Assembly (NCBI RefSeq): GCF_012328925.1
Contig: NZ_JAAXLS010000011.1
Location: 119,180-183,179, forward strand
From: Amycolatopsis acididurans
GTDB lineage: Bacteria > Actinomycetota > Actinomycetes > Mycobacteriales > Pseudonocardiaceae
Length of the DNA: 64,000 nucleotides
Direction: 5' to 3'
This document shows, in pieces, positions 41,109 to 49,415 of this stretch (positions within the stretch are counted from its first letter, which is position 1; each line of letters opens with the position of its first letter). A program made the translations under genes and the position numbers. The notes beneath the pieces were generated by a model, which did not search any database, was not told where the DNA came from, and worked only from the letters and a program-made list of their open reading frames with translations.

Positions 41109-41813
41109 ATGACTACCGACGAAGAGCAGCTGCCGGCCGAGGACGTGCAGCCGCGCCGCTCGACCAGTCGTCCGTTCGTGGTCGCCGCCGCGGTCGTCGC
41201 GGTGCTGCTCGTGGGGGCCGTGCTCGGCATGTTCCTCACCCAGCGGGCGATCAACTCCGGCCAGCAGGCGACCCCGGGCGAGGGTTCGGTCGAGGTCGGG
41301 TTCGCGCAGGACATGTCGGTGCACCACCTGCAGGCCGTGACCATGGCGAACTGGGAACGCGACCACACCACGGACCCGGAGCTCAAGCAGCTCGCGTTCG
41401 ACATCCAGAGCACCCAGCTGGAGCAGGTCGGCCGGATGAAGGGCTGGCTCATGCTGTGGGGCCAGCCCGAGCAGGCGACCGGCGCGTACATGACGTGGAT
41501 GTCCGGGCCGTCCGCGCACGGCATGGCGATGGCGCCCAGCACGGCGTCCTCGGGCGGTGCGCCGATGCCCGGCATGGCGACCGACGCGGAGCTGGCGAAG
41601 CTGCGGTCGCTGTCGGGCAAGGACCTGGACGTGTACTTCCTGCAGTTGATGCTGCGGCATCACCAGGGCGGTACCGACATGGCCCAGTACGCGCACGACC
41701 ACACGTCGGCCGACGCGGTGAAGACGCTCACCAAGAGCATCCTCGACTCGCAGGGTGCCGAGATGGTGCTGATGAAGCAGATGCTGAGCGCGCGGGGCGC
41801 TCAGCCGCTGTAG
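41109..41813 (+). CDS. DUF305 family protein
   Basis: A 234-residue protein with an N-terminal membrane anchor (VVAAAVVAVLLVGAVLGMFL) and a duplicated ferritin-like DUF305 bundle. Each half carries a His-rich helix: DMSVHHLQAVTMA near residue 73 and MLRHHQGGTDMAQYA near 185, with methionine-rich loops (GMAMAP, GAPMPGMA). The His/Met content suggests binding of copper or another soft metal outside the cell. A GTG at 41100, overlapping the upstream stop, is an alternative start. It converges on the CDF exporter gene with one base between stops. Confidence 0.85.
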   Translation: MTTDEEQLPAEDVQPRRSTSRPFVVAAAVVAVLLVGAVLGMFLTQRAINSGQQATPGEGSVEVGFAQDMSVHHLQAVTMANWERDHTTDPELKQLAFDIQSTQLEQVGRMKGWLMLWGQPEQATGAYMTWMSGPSAHGMAMAPSTASSGGAPMPGMATDAELAKLRSLSGKDLDVYFLQLMLRHHQGGTDMAQYAHDHTSADAVKTLTKSILDSQGAEMVLMKQMLSARGAQPL

Positions 41814-41814
41814 C

Positions 41815-42729
41815 TCACCAGGACAGTTCTTCGCAGCGCCGGGTGGATTCGCAGGGTTCGACCTGCAGTGTGGCGTGCTTGATGTCGTAGGTCTCGGCGA
41901 GCAGGTTCTGCGCCGCGGCGAGGACCTTGGCGGGTTCGGCGTGCGGCTCGACGGCCAGGTGCGCCGAGGCCACCTCCATGCCCGAGGTGAGGGTCCAGAC
42001 GTGCAGGTCGTGCACGTCGCGCACGCCCGCGAGGCCGCCGAGCTCGCTCGCGATGCGTTCCACGTCGACGTCGGCGGGGGCATGCTGGAACAGGATGCGC
42101 AGCGCCCGGCCCGCGAGCGTGAAGGTGCGGGGCAGGACCCACACGCCGATCGCGACACCGATGATCGGGTCGGCGTAGCGCCAGCCGGTGGTCAGTGTGA
42201 TCACGCCGCTGAGCAGGACGCCGACGGAGCCGATGAGGTCGGCGAGGACTTCGAGGTAGGCGCCGCGGATGTTGAGGCTTTCCTTGGAGCCCTCCTTGAG
42301 CAGCGCGAACGCGACCAGGTTCGCGATCAGGCCCGCGACGGCCGTGAGCAGGACGGGCAGGCCGGGCACCGCGGGCGGGTCGACGATGCGGGAGATCGCC
42401 TCGACGAGCACGTACGCGGCGACGCCGAAGAGCAGCACGGCGTTGCCCAGCGCGGCGAGGACCTCGGAGCGGTAGAGCCCGTAGGTGCGGCGGTAGGTCG
42501 GGCCGCTCCGGCCGGCCAGGAGGATCGCCGTGAACGCCATCCCGAGGCCGAAGACGTCGGTCAGCATGTGCGCCGCGTCGGAAACGAGGGCGAGGGAGTG
42601 GGTGAGGACGCCGACCGTGATCTCCAGGGCCAGGAACACACAGCCGATCAGGAGCGCCGCCACGAGCCGGGGCAGCTGGCGGCCGGAAGCGCTCACGGCC
42701 TGATGGCCGTGGCCGTGCCCATGTCCCAT
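41815..42729 (-). CDS. Cation diffusion facilitator metal exporter
   Basis: A 304-residue CDF/ZnT transporter. The N-terminus is His-rich (MGHGHGHGH). Six hydrophobic helices include the metal-site motif SDAAHMLTD (HxxxD) near residue 49 and the paired YLEVLADLIGS near 157. A cytoplasmic ferredoxin-like domain follows (HDLHVWTLTSGM). It exports zinc or a similar divalent ion. The ATG at 42729 was chosen because GAGGAGG lies just upstream. A palindrome at 42771-42782 may be its metal-responsive operator. Confidence 0.92.
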   Translation of the reverse strand: MGHGHGHGHQAVSASGRQLPRLVAALLIGCVFLALEITVGVLTHSLALVSDAAHMLTDVFGLGMAFTAILLAGRSGPTYRRTYGLYRSEVLAALGNAVLLFGVAAYVLVEAISRIVDPPAVPGLPVLLTAVAGLIANLVAFALLKEGSKESLNIRGAYLEVLADLIGSVGVLLSGVITLTTGWRYADPIIGVAIGVWVLPRTFTLAGRALRILFQHAPADVDVERIASELGGLAGVRDVHDLHVWTLTSGMEVASAHLAVEPHAEPAKVLAAAQNLLAETYDIKHATLQVEPCESTRRCEELSW

Positions 42730-42770
42730 CACTGGCCTCCTCGTCCGCTCACCGGCCTCAACATATAGCC

Positions 42771-42782
42771 ACATGCGCATGT
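42771..42782. promoter_or_regulatory. Palindrome upstream of the CDF exporter, candidate metal operator
   Basis: ACATGCGCATGT is a perfect 12-bp palindrome 41 bp upstream of the exporter start codon, in an AT-richer stretch. Zinc-responsive ArsR/SmtB-type repressors bind AT-rich inverted repeats in such positions. No regulator gene is adjacent. Confidence 0.4.
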
Positions 42783-42903
42783 ATGCAATACAGGTGAGCC
42801 TTACCTACTGCGGATCATAACGCCGGCGGGCTCCTTCTTGGGGGTGGCCACTCACCGCGAGGTTCAACCGATGCGCTAGGCTTTCCGAGTCGCCCAGCGA
42901 TGG

Positions 42904-42976
42904 GCCCTCGTAGCTCAGGGGATAGAGCACTGCCCTCCGGAGGCAGGTGTCGCAGGTTCGAATCCTGCCGGGGGCA
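42904..42976 (+). tRNA. tRNA-Arg (anticodon CCG)
   Basis: A 73-base cloverleaf. The acceptor stem is GCCCTCG (42904-42910) with CGGGGGC (42969-42975) and discriminator A. The D arm has GCTC/GAGC. The anticodon stem CTGCC/GGCAG encloses loop CTCCGGA, anticodon CCG at 42937-42939, decoding CGG. The T arm is GCAGG-TTCGAAT-CCTGC. No CCA is encoded. The 3' half is overlapped antisense by the integrase gene, marking this tRNA as the attachment site. Confidence 0.95.
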
Positions 42977-44897
42977 CTCCAAGGATGGGAACGGGAGAGG
43001 TGCTAGCCATGGCACCCTCCTTGTTCTCGTTGTCGTGTTTGCGCTGGTTGAGTCGCCGCTCTCGGTCGAACGGCAGGATGACGGCCTCGTCGGCGGCCTG
43101 ACGGGTGGCTGGCAATGTCGTTCCGGCCAGGGTGACCGTGCACTTGATCTGGTTGGTGTCCTTGTGATAACGGAGTTCGAGTCGGAGGGCTTCGAACAGT
43201 CGCCGAGCGGTGTCTTCGGGTAGTTCCTCGATCCGGACCTCGCCCATGGGCAAGGTGCCGAGCAGGTCGGGATTGGGTGCCTGCTGGTTGGCCTCCTCGG
43301 CTTCGGCGAGCTGGGCTTCAAGTTGGGTCTTGCGCTGGTGAAGTTCGGCGCGTTCCTCGTTGATGTCGCGCACGAAGTCCTCGGTCGGTGTGTCAATACG
43401 GGAGAAGTTGCGGACGAGGTTCTTGATCATCCGAGTGGTGTCGTCGATCTCGCGGCGCAGGGCGGCGAGGCGTTGTTCTCCTTCCCGTTGGGCGGCTGCG
43501 CCGAGATCTCGGACCGTGCTGTCGAGCAGGTTGCGGCGGTAGGCGCCGAAGACGTGGGTGGACAGGAACTCGTTGAGCTTGTCGACAATCGCGTCCTCGC
43601 GAATCCAGAAGCTCCCAGCGGTGGGATGGCCGTCGGGGACGTATCCCTTCTTCGGTTCGCACACGTAGTAGGCGTGGCCACGGCGGGTCTTGCCGTTCAT
43701 CCGCCGGCCGCAGTCACCGTGGAACAGGTAGGTGCGCAGCAAGTACGAGCGTTTGGTCTGGGGATGCTTGACGTTGGTGTTGCTGGTGCTGCGGGAACCG
43801 AAGCGGTGTCCGCTGATGTCCTGGGCTTTGAGCCAGTCCTCCAAACTGACCAGCGGTTCGTGAACGGGTTGCGCGGACCAGATCCATTCCTCGATGGGGT
43901 TGGCGCGGTTGCCGCGGGACTTGCGGCCCTTGCGGTTCCAGACCATGTGCCCGGTGTACTTGGGGTTGGTGAGGATGTCGCGCACGTTCGAATAGGTCCA
44001 ACGGCCGACGGAGCGCTTCGGGTCGACGGGTACCGGCGGTGGATAGGTCGCGGGATCGAGGTTGAGCCGGTCCGCGATGGCCTGGTAGCCGAGGCGTTCG
44101 GTGATGCGCCAGTGGTATGCCATGCGGACGGCGGGTGCCTGCGCGGGGTCGACGTCGAGGAACGTCTTCTTGACTCCCTTGGCGCGCTTGGCGGGGACCG
44201 GGTGCGGGACGTGGCGGGCGCAGTAGCCGTAGCACGGTTTCCCGACGTTGTATCCCGCCTCGGTGTGGATCGCGAAGCCGTCCCAGGACTTCTCCAGCAT
44301 GTCGACGACGTAGAACTCGGAAATGCTCTGCTTGACCCGGCGGGTCAGCAACGAGGTGGCGACCTTCGGCTTGCGACCGTCCACTGTGGCCAGTTGAAAG
44401 GGCTCATCGGCCGCGAGCAGACGCACCCCGGCACGCTCCAGGCGGTGCTCGATGGTGGTGCCGTAGTACATGTGCCGGGCGGTCCGTTCGATGGACTCGC
44501 AGATGACATAGTCAAACCGCCGATCGGGACGTTCGGCCTCGGCGAGCAGGTCTTGGATACCGCCGTCACGCGTGATCGGAATGTCGAACTGTTCATGCGC
44601 GTGCCCACCGCCGCGGGCGTCGAGGTCCATGCGCCCGGATTCGACGTCGTAGAAGTGCGCGACGATCAGTCCGTCCTCGGGCAGCGCGCGCTGCGATGAA
44701 CCGAGCTGGCGCGGCAAAGACAGTGTGGGGTCTTGCATGTCGCGAGTGGACACTCGGCCCAGCCACGCGAACCGCAGCAGAGTGGGCTGCGCGGCGGCGA
44801 TCGGCTCGCCGCCCGCTGCCGCTGCGCTGTAGGGGCTTCGCGCGCGCCCTACGCTGCGTCGTCCAGCCCACGCGCGGACCTGTTCCGGGCCTGCCAT
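42915..44897 (-). CDS. int: Large serine integrase whose 3' end runs into tRNA-Arg
   Basis: A 660-residue serine recombinase. The resolvase catalytic domain begins with GRVSTRD (catalytic Ser near 50) and has CESIERTAR near 144. The Recombinase domain follows (VGRWTYSNVRDILTNPKYTG near 300), then a zinc-ribbon-like HGDCGRRM...YYVC segment and a coiled coil. The ATG at 44897 follows GGGAGGTG. The last 20 codons and the stop lie inside the tRNA-Arg gene in antisense (the GFEPATPASGGQ tail). The C-terminus is therefore supplied by host DNA and should differ in the excised element. Confidence 0.93.
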   Translation of the reverse strand: MAGPEQVRAWAGRRSVGRARSPYSAAAAGGEPIAAAQPTLLRFAWLGRVSTRDMQDPTLSLPRQLGSSQRALPEDGLIVAHFYDVESGRMDLDARGGGHAHEQFDIPITRDGGIQDLLAEAERPDRRFDYVICESIERTARHMYYGTTIEHRLERAGVRLLAADEPFQLATVDGRKPKVATSLLTRRVKQSISEFYVVDMLEKSWDGFAIHTEAGYNVGKPCYGYCARHVPHPVPAKRAKGVKKTFLDVDPAQAPAVRMAYHWRITERLGYQAIADRLNLDPATYPPPVPVDPKRSVGRWTYSNVRDILTNPKYTGHMVWNRKGRKSRGNRANPIEEWIWSAQPVHEPLVSLEDWLKAQDISGHRFGSRSTSNTNVKHPQTKRSYLLRTYLFHGDCGRRMNGKTRRGHAYYVCEPKKGYVPDGHPTAGSFWIREDAIVDKLNEFLSTHVFGAYRRNLLDSTVRDLGAAAQREGEQRLAALRREIDDTTRMIKNLVRNFSRIDTPTEDFVRDINEERAELHQRKTQLEAQLAEAEEANQQAPNPDLLGTLPMGEVRIEELPEDTARRLFEALRLELRYHKDTNQIKCTVTLAGTTLPATRQAADEAVILPFDRERRLNQRKHDNENKEGAMASTSPVPILGVPPAGFEPATPASGGQCSIP

Positions 44898-45049
44898 TGT
44901 GTCACCTCCCACAACACTCGTGCTTGTTCCGCGGCCAGTCGCTGAGCCTCGATTCCTTCCACCGTGCGGATTTCGGCGACCAGTTCCGGTGGTTCGTCAG
45001 GAGCCAGACGTCCGGTGGCGTCGTCGCGGCGTTCGTATTCGCCTGCCAA
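44849..45049 (-). CDS. Small protein upstream of integrase, unknown
   Basis: A 66-codon frame with a TTG start at 45049, directly after the stop of the resolvase-like gene and overlapping the integrase start by 49 bp. The product is charged and helical in character (PPELVAEIRTVEGIEAQRLA, EQARVLWEVTQWQ). I do not recognise it. Its place between two recombinase-type genes and its size would fit an excision factor or a translational coupler, but there is no direct evidence. The weak start lowers confidence. Confidence 0.45.
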   Translation of the reverse strand: MAGEYERRDDATGRLAPDEPPELVAEIRTVEGIEAQRLAAEQARVLWEVTQWQARNRSARGLDDAA

Positions 45050-45052
45050 CGC

Positions 45053-45583
45053 TCACACCCCTTGTCCGCTCATGTAGAGGTTTCCGATCGTGAAATAGCT
45101 GGCGCCCAGGACGCGGCGGCGGAGGAGCGCAGTGAGTGCACGCGCCTGCGGCAGCATCTCCAAGACCGGGTTCCAGGGCTCGGTCGCGTAGGCGATCGGG
45201 ACGCAATGCTGCGCGGCGAGGCGTTCGCGATCCAGAATCTCGAACGGATCGCGCGACAGCCGCTCCGCCTTCTCGGAGACGATCAGGTCGTAGCCCGGTT
45301 CCGGGGTGGACAGAGACGCGGCCAGCTCGCGCCACCCGCCTGCGCGTCGGGGCAGTCCCGCATCGTGCAGCGTCGCCGGGTCCACGTCGGCGGGCAGGTC
45401 GTAGAAGCAGTGGGTGATCACCACGCGAGGACGGAACACCCGCTCGCACAGCGAGTACTGCTGGCGCAGGAGGCGCAGGGCGATCGTGTCGGTCCTGTTC
45501 TTGCGTCCGTAGAACACCGCCCTGATCGGCTCGGACGCGGCGGTGATCCCGTCGGTGGCCGTAGTCGCTGCTGGGGCGGACAT
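45053..45583 (-). CDS. Resolvase-domain protein lacking the catalytic serine
   Basis: A 176-residue protein with the fold of a serine-recombinase catalytic domain only. AVFYGRKNRTD (near residue 22) corresponds to the usual YxRVSxxxQ start, LRLLRQQYSLCERVF to the next helix, and YDLIVSEKAERLSRDPFEIL (near 123) to the DxxxxxxxxRLsRd region. At the catalytic Ser position there is Lys-Asn, with no serine nearby, so strand cleavage is not expected. ATG at 45583 follows AGGAGG. It may modulate the integrase through hetero-oligomer formation; this is inference. Confidence 0.7.
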   Translation of the reverse strand: MSAPAATTATDGITAASEPIRAVFYGRKNRTDTIALRLLRQQYSLCERVFRPRVVITHCFYDLPADVDPATLHDAGLPRRAGGWRELAASLSTPEPGYDLIVSEKAERLSRDPFEILDRERLAAQHCVPIAYATEPWNPVLEMLPQARALTALLRRRVLGASYFTIGNLYMSGQGV

Positions 45584-45769
45584 GGGAATCGTGCCTCCTG
45601 GTCTCCTCGTCCCGCGCCACGTGCAAGCACCTGTCGTTCAGCGCAAAACCAGCTGGTCAGAGTGTCCTGCTGGGTGGTGCGGGCCTGGGATCGTAGCGTC
45701 GATCGGCGAGAAACGGAGGCCCCGAACGAGTGGGCCCCGCCTGTCGTCCACGTCACACCGGCGCGGGTG

Positions 45770-47128
45770 TCACGCGGCGTGTGGAACCGCTTCCGGGGCC
45801 TGGTGGGTGCCGCGGGCTCGTGCTTGCTGGCGGGGGTCGTGGACGCGCCAGGTGGCGAGGCGGCAGTAGTCGCGGCTGGCATCCAGCGAAATGGCGCGCC
45901 GGCCGTGCACGGCGGCGGCCAAGGCGGTGGTTCCGGTGCCACCAAAGGGATCGAGCACCACACCGGGAACGCTGGCAGCGCTCGGGTCGGCGCAGTCGCA
46001 GGCGTCGGCGAACTCGGTGGCCCGCGACAACAGGAACTCGCGGGCGTAGCCGCCCAGCGCGGCCCGCGCCTCGACCACAAGCTCCCTACCAGGATGCTCG
46101 TGCACGGCCGTACGGCCCTGGGTGTCGATGGCACGGGGCGTGTCGCTGAGTCCCGCGGCTCGCAGCGCGGCCAGGTGGGCCTCGGTCAGGCCGTGCTCGC
46201 GCACCAGTTCCAGCGCCCGCCGCGTCTGCGGCCTGGAGGTGTCCAGGCCGAAGGCGACCGGGACTCGGCGGCGGCCCTGCCCGCAGGCGGTGCACACGCT
46301 CTGCGGCGACCACCCGAGGACGAGTCGCCGAGGCCACTCCACAGGAAACGACGCGAAGTGCGCGATACCCAAGTGCGGAGGCACCCGCAGTGGTTGAGGT
46401 GCGATCTCCCATACCGATCCGGGCAGGCGGCCTTGCGGGTGCAACATCTGCCGTCGTTTCAGAGTTTGTTGTTCCGCACCCGGGTAGTACCGGCCGTCGC
46501 GTGCTGCGCGGCCAGGATCGGATCGGTGCGGCGCCACACGAGCGAGACTCGACGCGGAGTGCGGAAGCCTGATGGTGTCGATGGCGCTGTAGTAGTGCGG
46601 GTTGAGCGTGAAATGGAACCAGGTTTCGTGGCTGCGGCGGACCCGGTCGCTCACGGACTCGGGCAGTCCGTGCGGTTTGGACCAGATGATCTCGGAGCGC
46701 AGGATCAACCCGAGTTCGTCGACGCAGCGCAGGGCGTAGCGCCAGGGCAGGCCGATCAGCGACTTCTTCGGCACGCCGTAACAGTGTGGGCCGTCGCCAC
46801 AGCAGGTTCCGTTCAGGGAGCGGCCTTTGCCGCTGCCGTTGTTGTAGCTGGAGTACTTGTCACCGAGGTTGACGAAGATTGACCCGGACGGTTTGAGGAC
46901 GCGGATCATCTCGCGGGTGCAGGCGATCAGGTTCTCGAGATAGGCGCCCGGGGTGTCTTCGGCACCGAGCTGTCCGCGGTAGGCGGTGTCGCCATCGCGG
47001 TAGGTCCGCAGCCCGAAGTAGGGCGGGCTGGTGATCACCAGATCGACACTGGCGTCCGGGACTGGAAGGTCACGGGCGTCGCCGTGAACGATCTCCGGTT
47101 CGACAAAGGCGATGTCGTCGTCGGTCAT
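45770..47128 (-). CDS. Orphan DNA methyltransferase A (beta class, N4-cytosine/N6-adenine type)
   Basis: A 452-residue methyltransferase with motif order IV then I. The catalytic TSPPY is at residues 33-37 (VITSPPYFGLRTY) and the SAM-binding VLDPFGGTGTT begins near 391. NLGDKYS and GLPWRYALR are shared with many site-specific DNA methylases. A CxxC at VCTACGQG (near 290) may bind zinc. Its ATG overlaps the next upstream methyltransferase stop (ATGA). No restriction endonuclease gene is adjacent. It differs from B and C in lacking their RCRxCGARR zinc segment. Confidence 0.88.
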   Translation of the reverse strand: MTDDDIAFVEPEIVHGDARDLPVPDASVDLVITSPPYFGLRTYRDGDTAYRGQLGAEDTPGAYLENLIACTREMIRVLKPSGSIFVNLGDKYSSYNNGSGKGRSLNGTCCGDGPHCYGVPKKSLIGLPWRYALRCVDELGLILRSEIIWSKPHGLPESVSDRVRRSHETWFHFTLNPHYYSAIDTIRLPHSASSLARVAPHRSDPGRAARDGRYYPGAEQQTLKRRQMLHPQGRLPGSVWEIAPQPLRVPPHLGIAHFASFPVEWPRRLVLGWSPQSVCTACGQGRRRVPVAFGLDTSRPQTRRALELVREHGLTEAHLAALRAAGLSDTPRAIDTQGRTAVHEHPGRELVVEARAALGGYAREFLLSRATEFADACDCADPSAASVPGVVLDPFGGTGTTALAAAVHGRRAISLDASRDYCRLATWRVHDPRQQARARGTHQAPEAVPHAA

Positions 47129-48168
47129 CGCGGCCCTCCTGTGTCCGGGCCGGCCGCAGCGATGCGCCGGAGTGCGAGGTCGTGGTAGGCGGCGTTGGTG
47201 TCGATGCCGGTGAAACGCCGGCCGAGCGCGCGAGCGGCGACGCCGGTGGTCCCGCCGCCGCTGAACGGGTCGAGGACGTGGCCCCCGGCCGGGCATCCGG
47301 CCGCGATGCACCGGCGCGGAATCTCCACTGGAGACGGTGCTGGATGCCCGGCGCGGGTGCGGTCGGGCGGGATGGTCCACACGTTGCCGGGATTGCGGCC
47401 CCGCTGCCCCTCGGCGGGTGTGCGGGGCCAGGTTCCGCGGGCGGTGTTCGGCTTGGTGCCGCCGTAGTGGGCGCGGCGGGACAGGGCACGGTCGCCGGTG
47501 TAGGGCTGCCGGATCACCTCGAGGTCGAAGTAGTAGTCCGGCTGCGTGACAAACAGGAAGAGCATCTCGTGCCGGGTCGCGAGCCGATCGGAGATCGGGG
47601 TGGGCGTGGCGTGGGGCTTGTGCCAGACGATCGCCGACCGCAAGATCCACCCGTCGTCCTGCAGCGCGAAGGCCAGCCGCCAGGGCATGCCGAGCAGATT
47701 CTTGTGCGGCACGTCCGCCCGTGGCCGGTAGTGCGGCTGCCCTGCTTGCCCTGGGGTCGTGCACCAGTAGCCGTCGGAGTTGGTGGAGTAGCTGTCACCC
47801 AGGTTGACCCACACCGTGGCCCGCGGAGTGAGCACCCGCCGGGCCACAGAGAACGTCGCGCGCAGAGTCTCGATGTAGTCGTCCGCGGTCGGTTCCAGCC
47901 CGATCTGTGGGTGCTCACGCCGGGCCCCGCAGTCTCGGCACCGCCACCGCCCGGCACCCGCGTCGCGGAGGCCGGCGGGCCGGTGGCGGCAGCCGGGCCG
48001 ACCGCCGGTCCAGGTGTCGGGGGCATAGTCACGCAGCCGCCAGTAGGGCGGGCTGGTGACCAGACAGTCCACCGAATCCTCGGCCAGATTTCGGATTCCG
48101 GCTTCCGCGTCGGCGGTCACCAGCGTGACGGCGTCGTCCTCACGGGAGCGTGCAGCGAAGGTGGTCAC
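47125..48168 (-). CDS. Orphan DNA methyltransferase B (beta class)
   Basis: A 347-residue methyltransferase. TSPPY is at 38-42 (VTSPPYWRLRDY), a zinc-type segment RCRDCGARR follows, then NLGDSYS, MPWRLAFALQDDGWILRSAI and the SAM motif VLDPFSGGGTTGVA near 298. It is clearly paralogous to C, sharing order and spacing of all motifs, but is shorter in the middle. GTG at 48168 overlaps the stop of C by 4 bp and its own stop overlaps the start of A by 4 bp. It probably modifies a different site. Confidence 0.88.
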   Translation of the reverse strand: MTTFAARSREDDAVTLVTADAEAGIRNLAEDSVDCLVTSPPYWRLRDYAPDTWTGGRPGCRHRPAGLRDAGAGRWRCRDCGARREHPQIGLEPTADDYIETLRATFSVARRVLTPRATVWVNLGDSYSTNSDGYWCTTPGQAGQPHYRPRADVPHKNLLGMPWRLAFALQDDGWILRSAIVWHKPHATPTPISDRLATRHEMLFLFVTQPDYYFDLEVIRQPYTGDRALSRRAHYGGTKPNTARGTWPRTPAEGQRGRNPGNVWTIPPDRTRAGHPAPSPVEIPRRCIAAGCPAGGHVLDPFSGGGTTGVAARALGRRFTGIDTNAAYHDLALRRIAAAGPDTGGPR

Positions 48169-49415
48169 GCGGCCCTCCCGGGGTCCTGTGCGGACAGGCC
48201 GAGGCGGCGCAGACCGATGTCGTGAAACTCCGGGTTGAGGTCGATACCGAGGTAGGAGCGGCCGAGCCGGCGCGCGGCCAGGCCGGTGGTGGCGGCGCCG
48301 CTGAACGGGTCGAGCACCACCCCGCCGTCGGGGCATCCGGCGGCGATACAGCGCAGCGGGATGTCGACCGGGAACGCGGCGAAGTGCGCCTCTCGCAAGG
48401 GGCGGGTGGTGATCGACCAGACGTCCCCGGGATTCTTGCCCCGAGCGTGCGCGGCGGTGTGCCGCGCCCCGGTCGGGCGCATCGCGTCCCCCGGTGCTTT
48501 CCCGGCGAACGGGTCGACATCCCGGTATTTGCCGTACACGCTGTGCCCGCGGCGGCGCGCGGTCGCATCGATCCCGCCGAGGTGGCCCTTGTGCGCGCCG
48601 CCGATCACGATGCCCTCCCCGACCGCTTCGGGTCGGGTGAGTGGTTCGCGGATCGGGTCGAGGTCGAAGAAATACCGTTGCTGTTTGGTCAGCAGGAACA
48701 GCATCTCGTACCGGTTCGAGACCCGGTCGCGCACGGATTCGGGCATGGCGTTGGGTTTGTGCCACACGATCGCGTTACGCAGAATCCAGCCATCGGCCTG
48801 CAACGCGAACGCGACCCGCCACGGCATGCCAACCAGGTTCTTCCGCGGCAGTGACCGCGTGCGGGCCACCCCGGCCTGGCGCACCGATTCCCGCAGCGGC
48901 GCTGCCGCACCACGGCCGGACAAGGTGCTCGCCCGCATCGCGTCACCGGTGCGACCGGGCGGTTCGGCGGAGTACGAATCGCCCAGGTTCAGCCACACCG
49001 TGCCGGTGTCGGCCAGGACACGGTGCAGCTGCGCGAAGACCTCCCGCAGCCGGTCGACGTAGTCCTGCGGGGTCGCCTCCAGGCCGTGCTGGTCATCCTC
49101 GCGGCGGGCACCGCACCGACGGCAGCGTTGCGGCACGCCACCGCGATGCGCCGCCGACGCGGGATAGGAAAGACCGGGGTGTTTGGACTGGGGAATGTTG
49201 CCGCCGCGTCCGACCGCGGCCAGGTGCGCGCAACCGGGATCGCCGCCGACCCAGGTACCGGTCCCGTAGTCGCGCAGCCCCCAATAGGGCGGGCTGGTGA
49301 CCACGCAGTCCACCGACTTCTCCGCCAGGCCGGCGAGGGTGGCGGTGGCGTCGCCGGTGTAGAGCGTGACCGTCTCGTCGCGGTAGTGGACGGTGCTCTT
49401 CGGATGCTGGGTCAC
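48165..49415 (-). CDS. Orphan DNA methyltransferase C (beta class)
   Basis: A 416-residue methyltransferase. TSPPY is at 40-44 (VVTSPPYWGLRDYGTGTW), the zinc-type segment reads RCRRCGARRED near 118, NLGDSYS and MPWRVAFALQADGWILRNAI follow, and SAM motif I is VLDPFSGAATTGLA near 367. Start GTG at 49415 overlaps the stop of the recombinase-domain gene (GTGA); longer starts upstream are less likely. The three methyltransferases form a 3.6-kb block with 4-bp overlaps. They could protect the element from host restriction on entry, or mark its own DNA. Confidence 0.88.
   Translation of the reverse strand: MTQHPKSTVHYRDETVTLYTGDATATLAGLAEKSVDCVVTSPPYWGLRDYGTGTWVGGDPGCAHLAAVGRGGNIPQSKHPGLSYPASAAHRGGVPQRCRRCGARREDDQHGLEATPQDYVDRLREVFAQLHRVLADTGTVWLNLGDSYSAEPPGRTGDAMRASTLSGRGAAAPLRESVRQAGVARTRSLPRKNLVGMPWRVAFALQADGWILRNAIVWHKPNAMPESVRDRVSNRYEMLFLLTKQQRYFFDLDPIREPLTRPEAVGEGIVIGGAHKGHLGGIDATARRRGHSVYGKYRDVDPFAGKAPGDAMRPTGARHTAAHARGKNPGDVWSITTRPLREAHFAAFPVDIPLRCIAAGCPDGGVVLDPFSGAATTGLAARRLGRSYLGIDLNPEFHDIGLRRLGLSAQDPGRAA

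Noticed and set aside
42904..42976. The GFEPATPASGGQ-like protein end as a conserved domain
   Set aside because: It is the antisense translation of tRNA-Arg, not a protein motif. It was used only to locate the attachment site.
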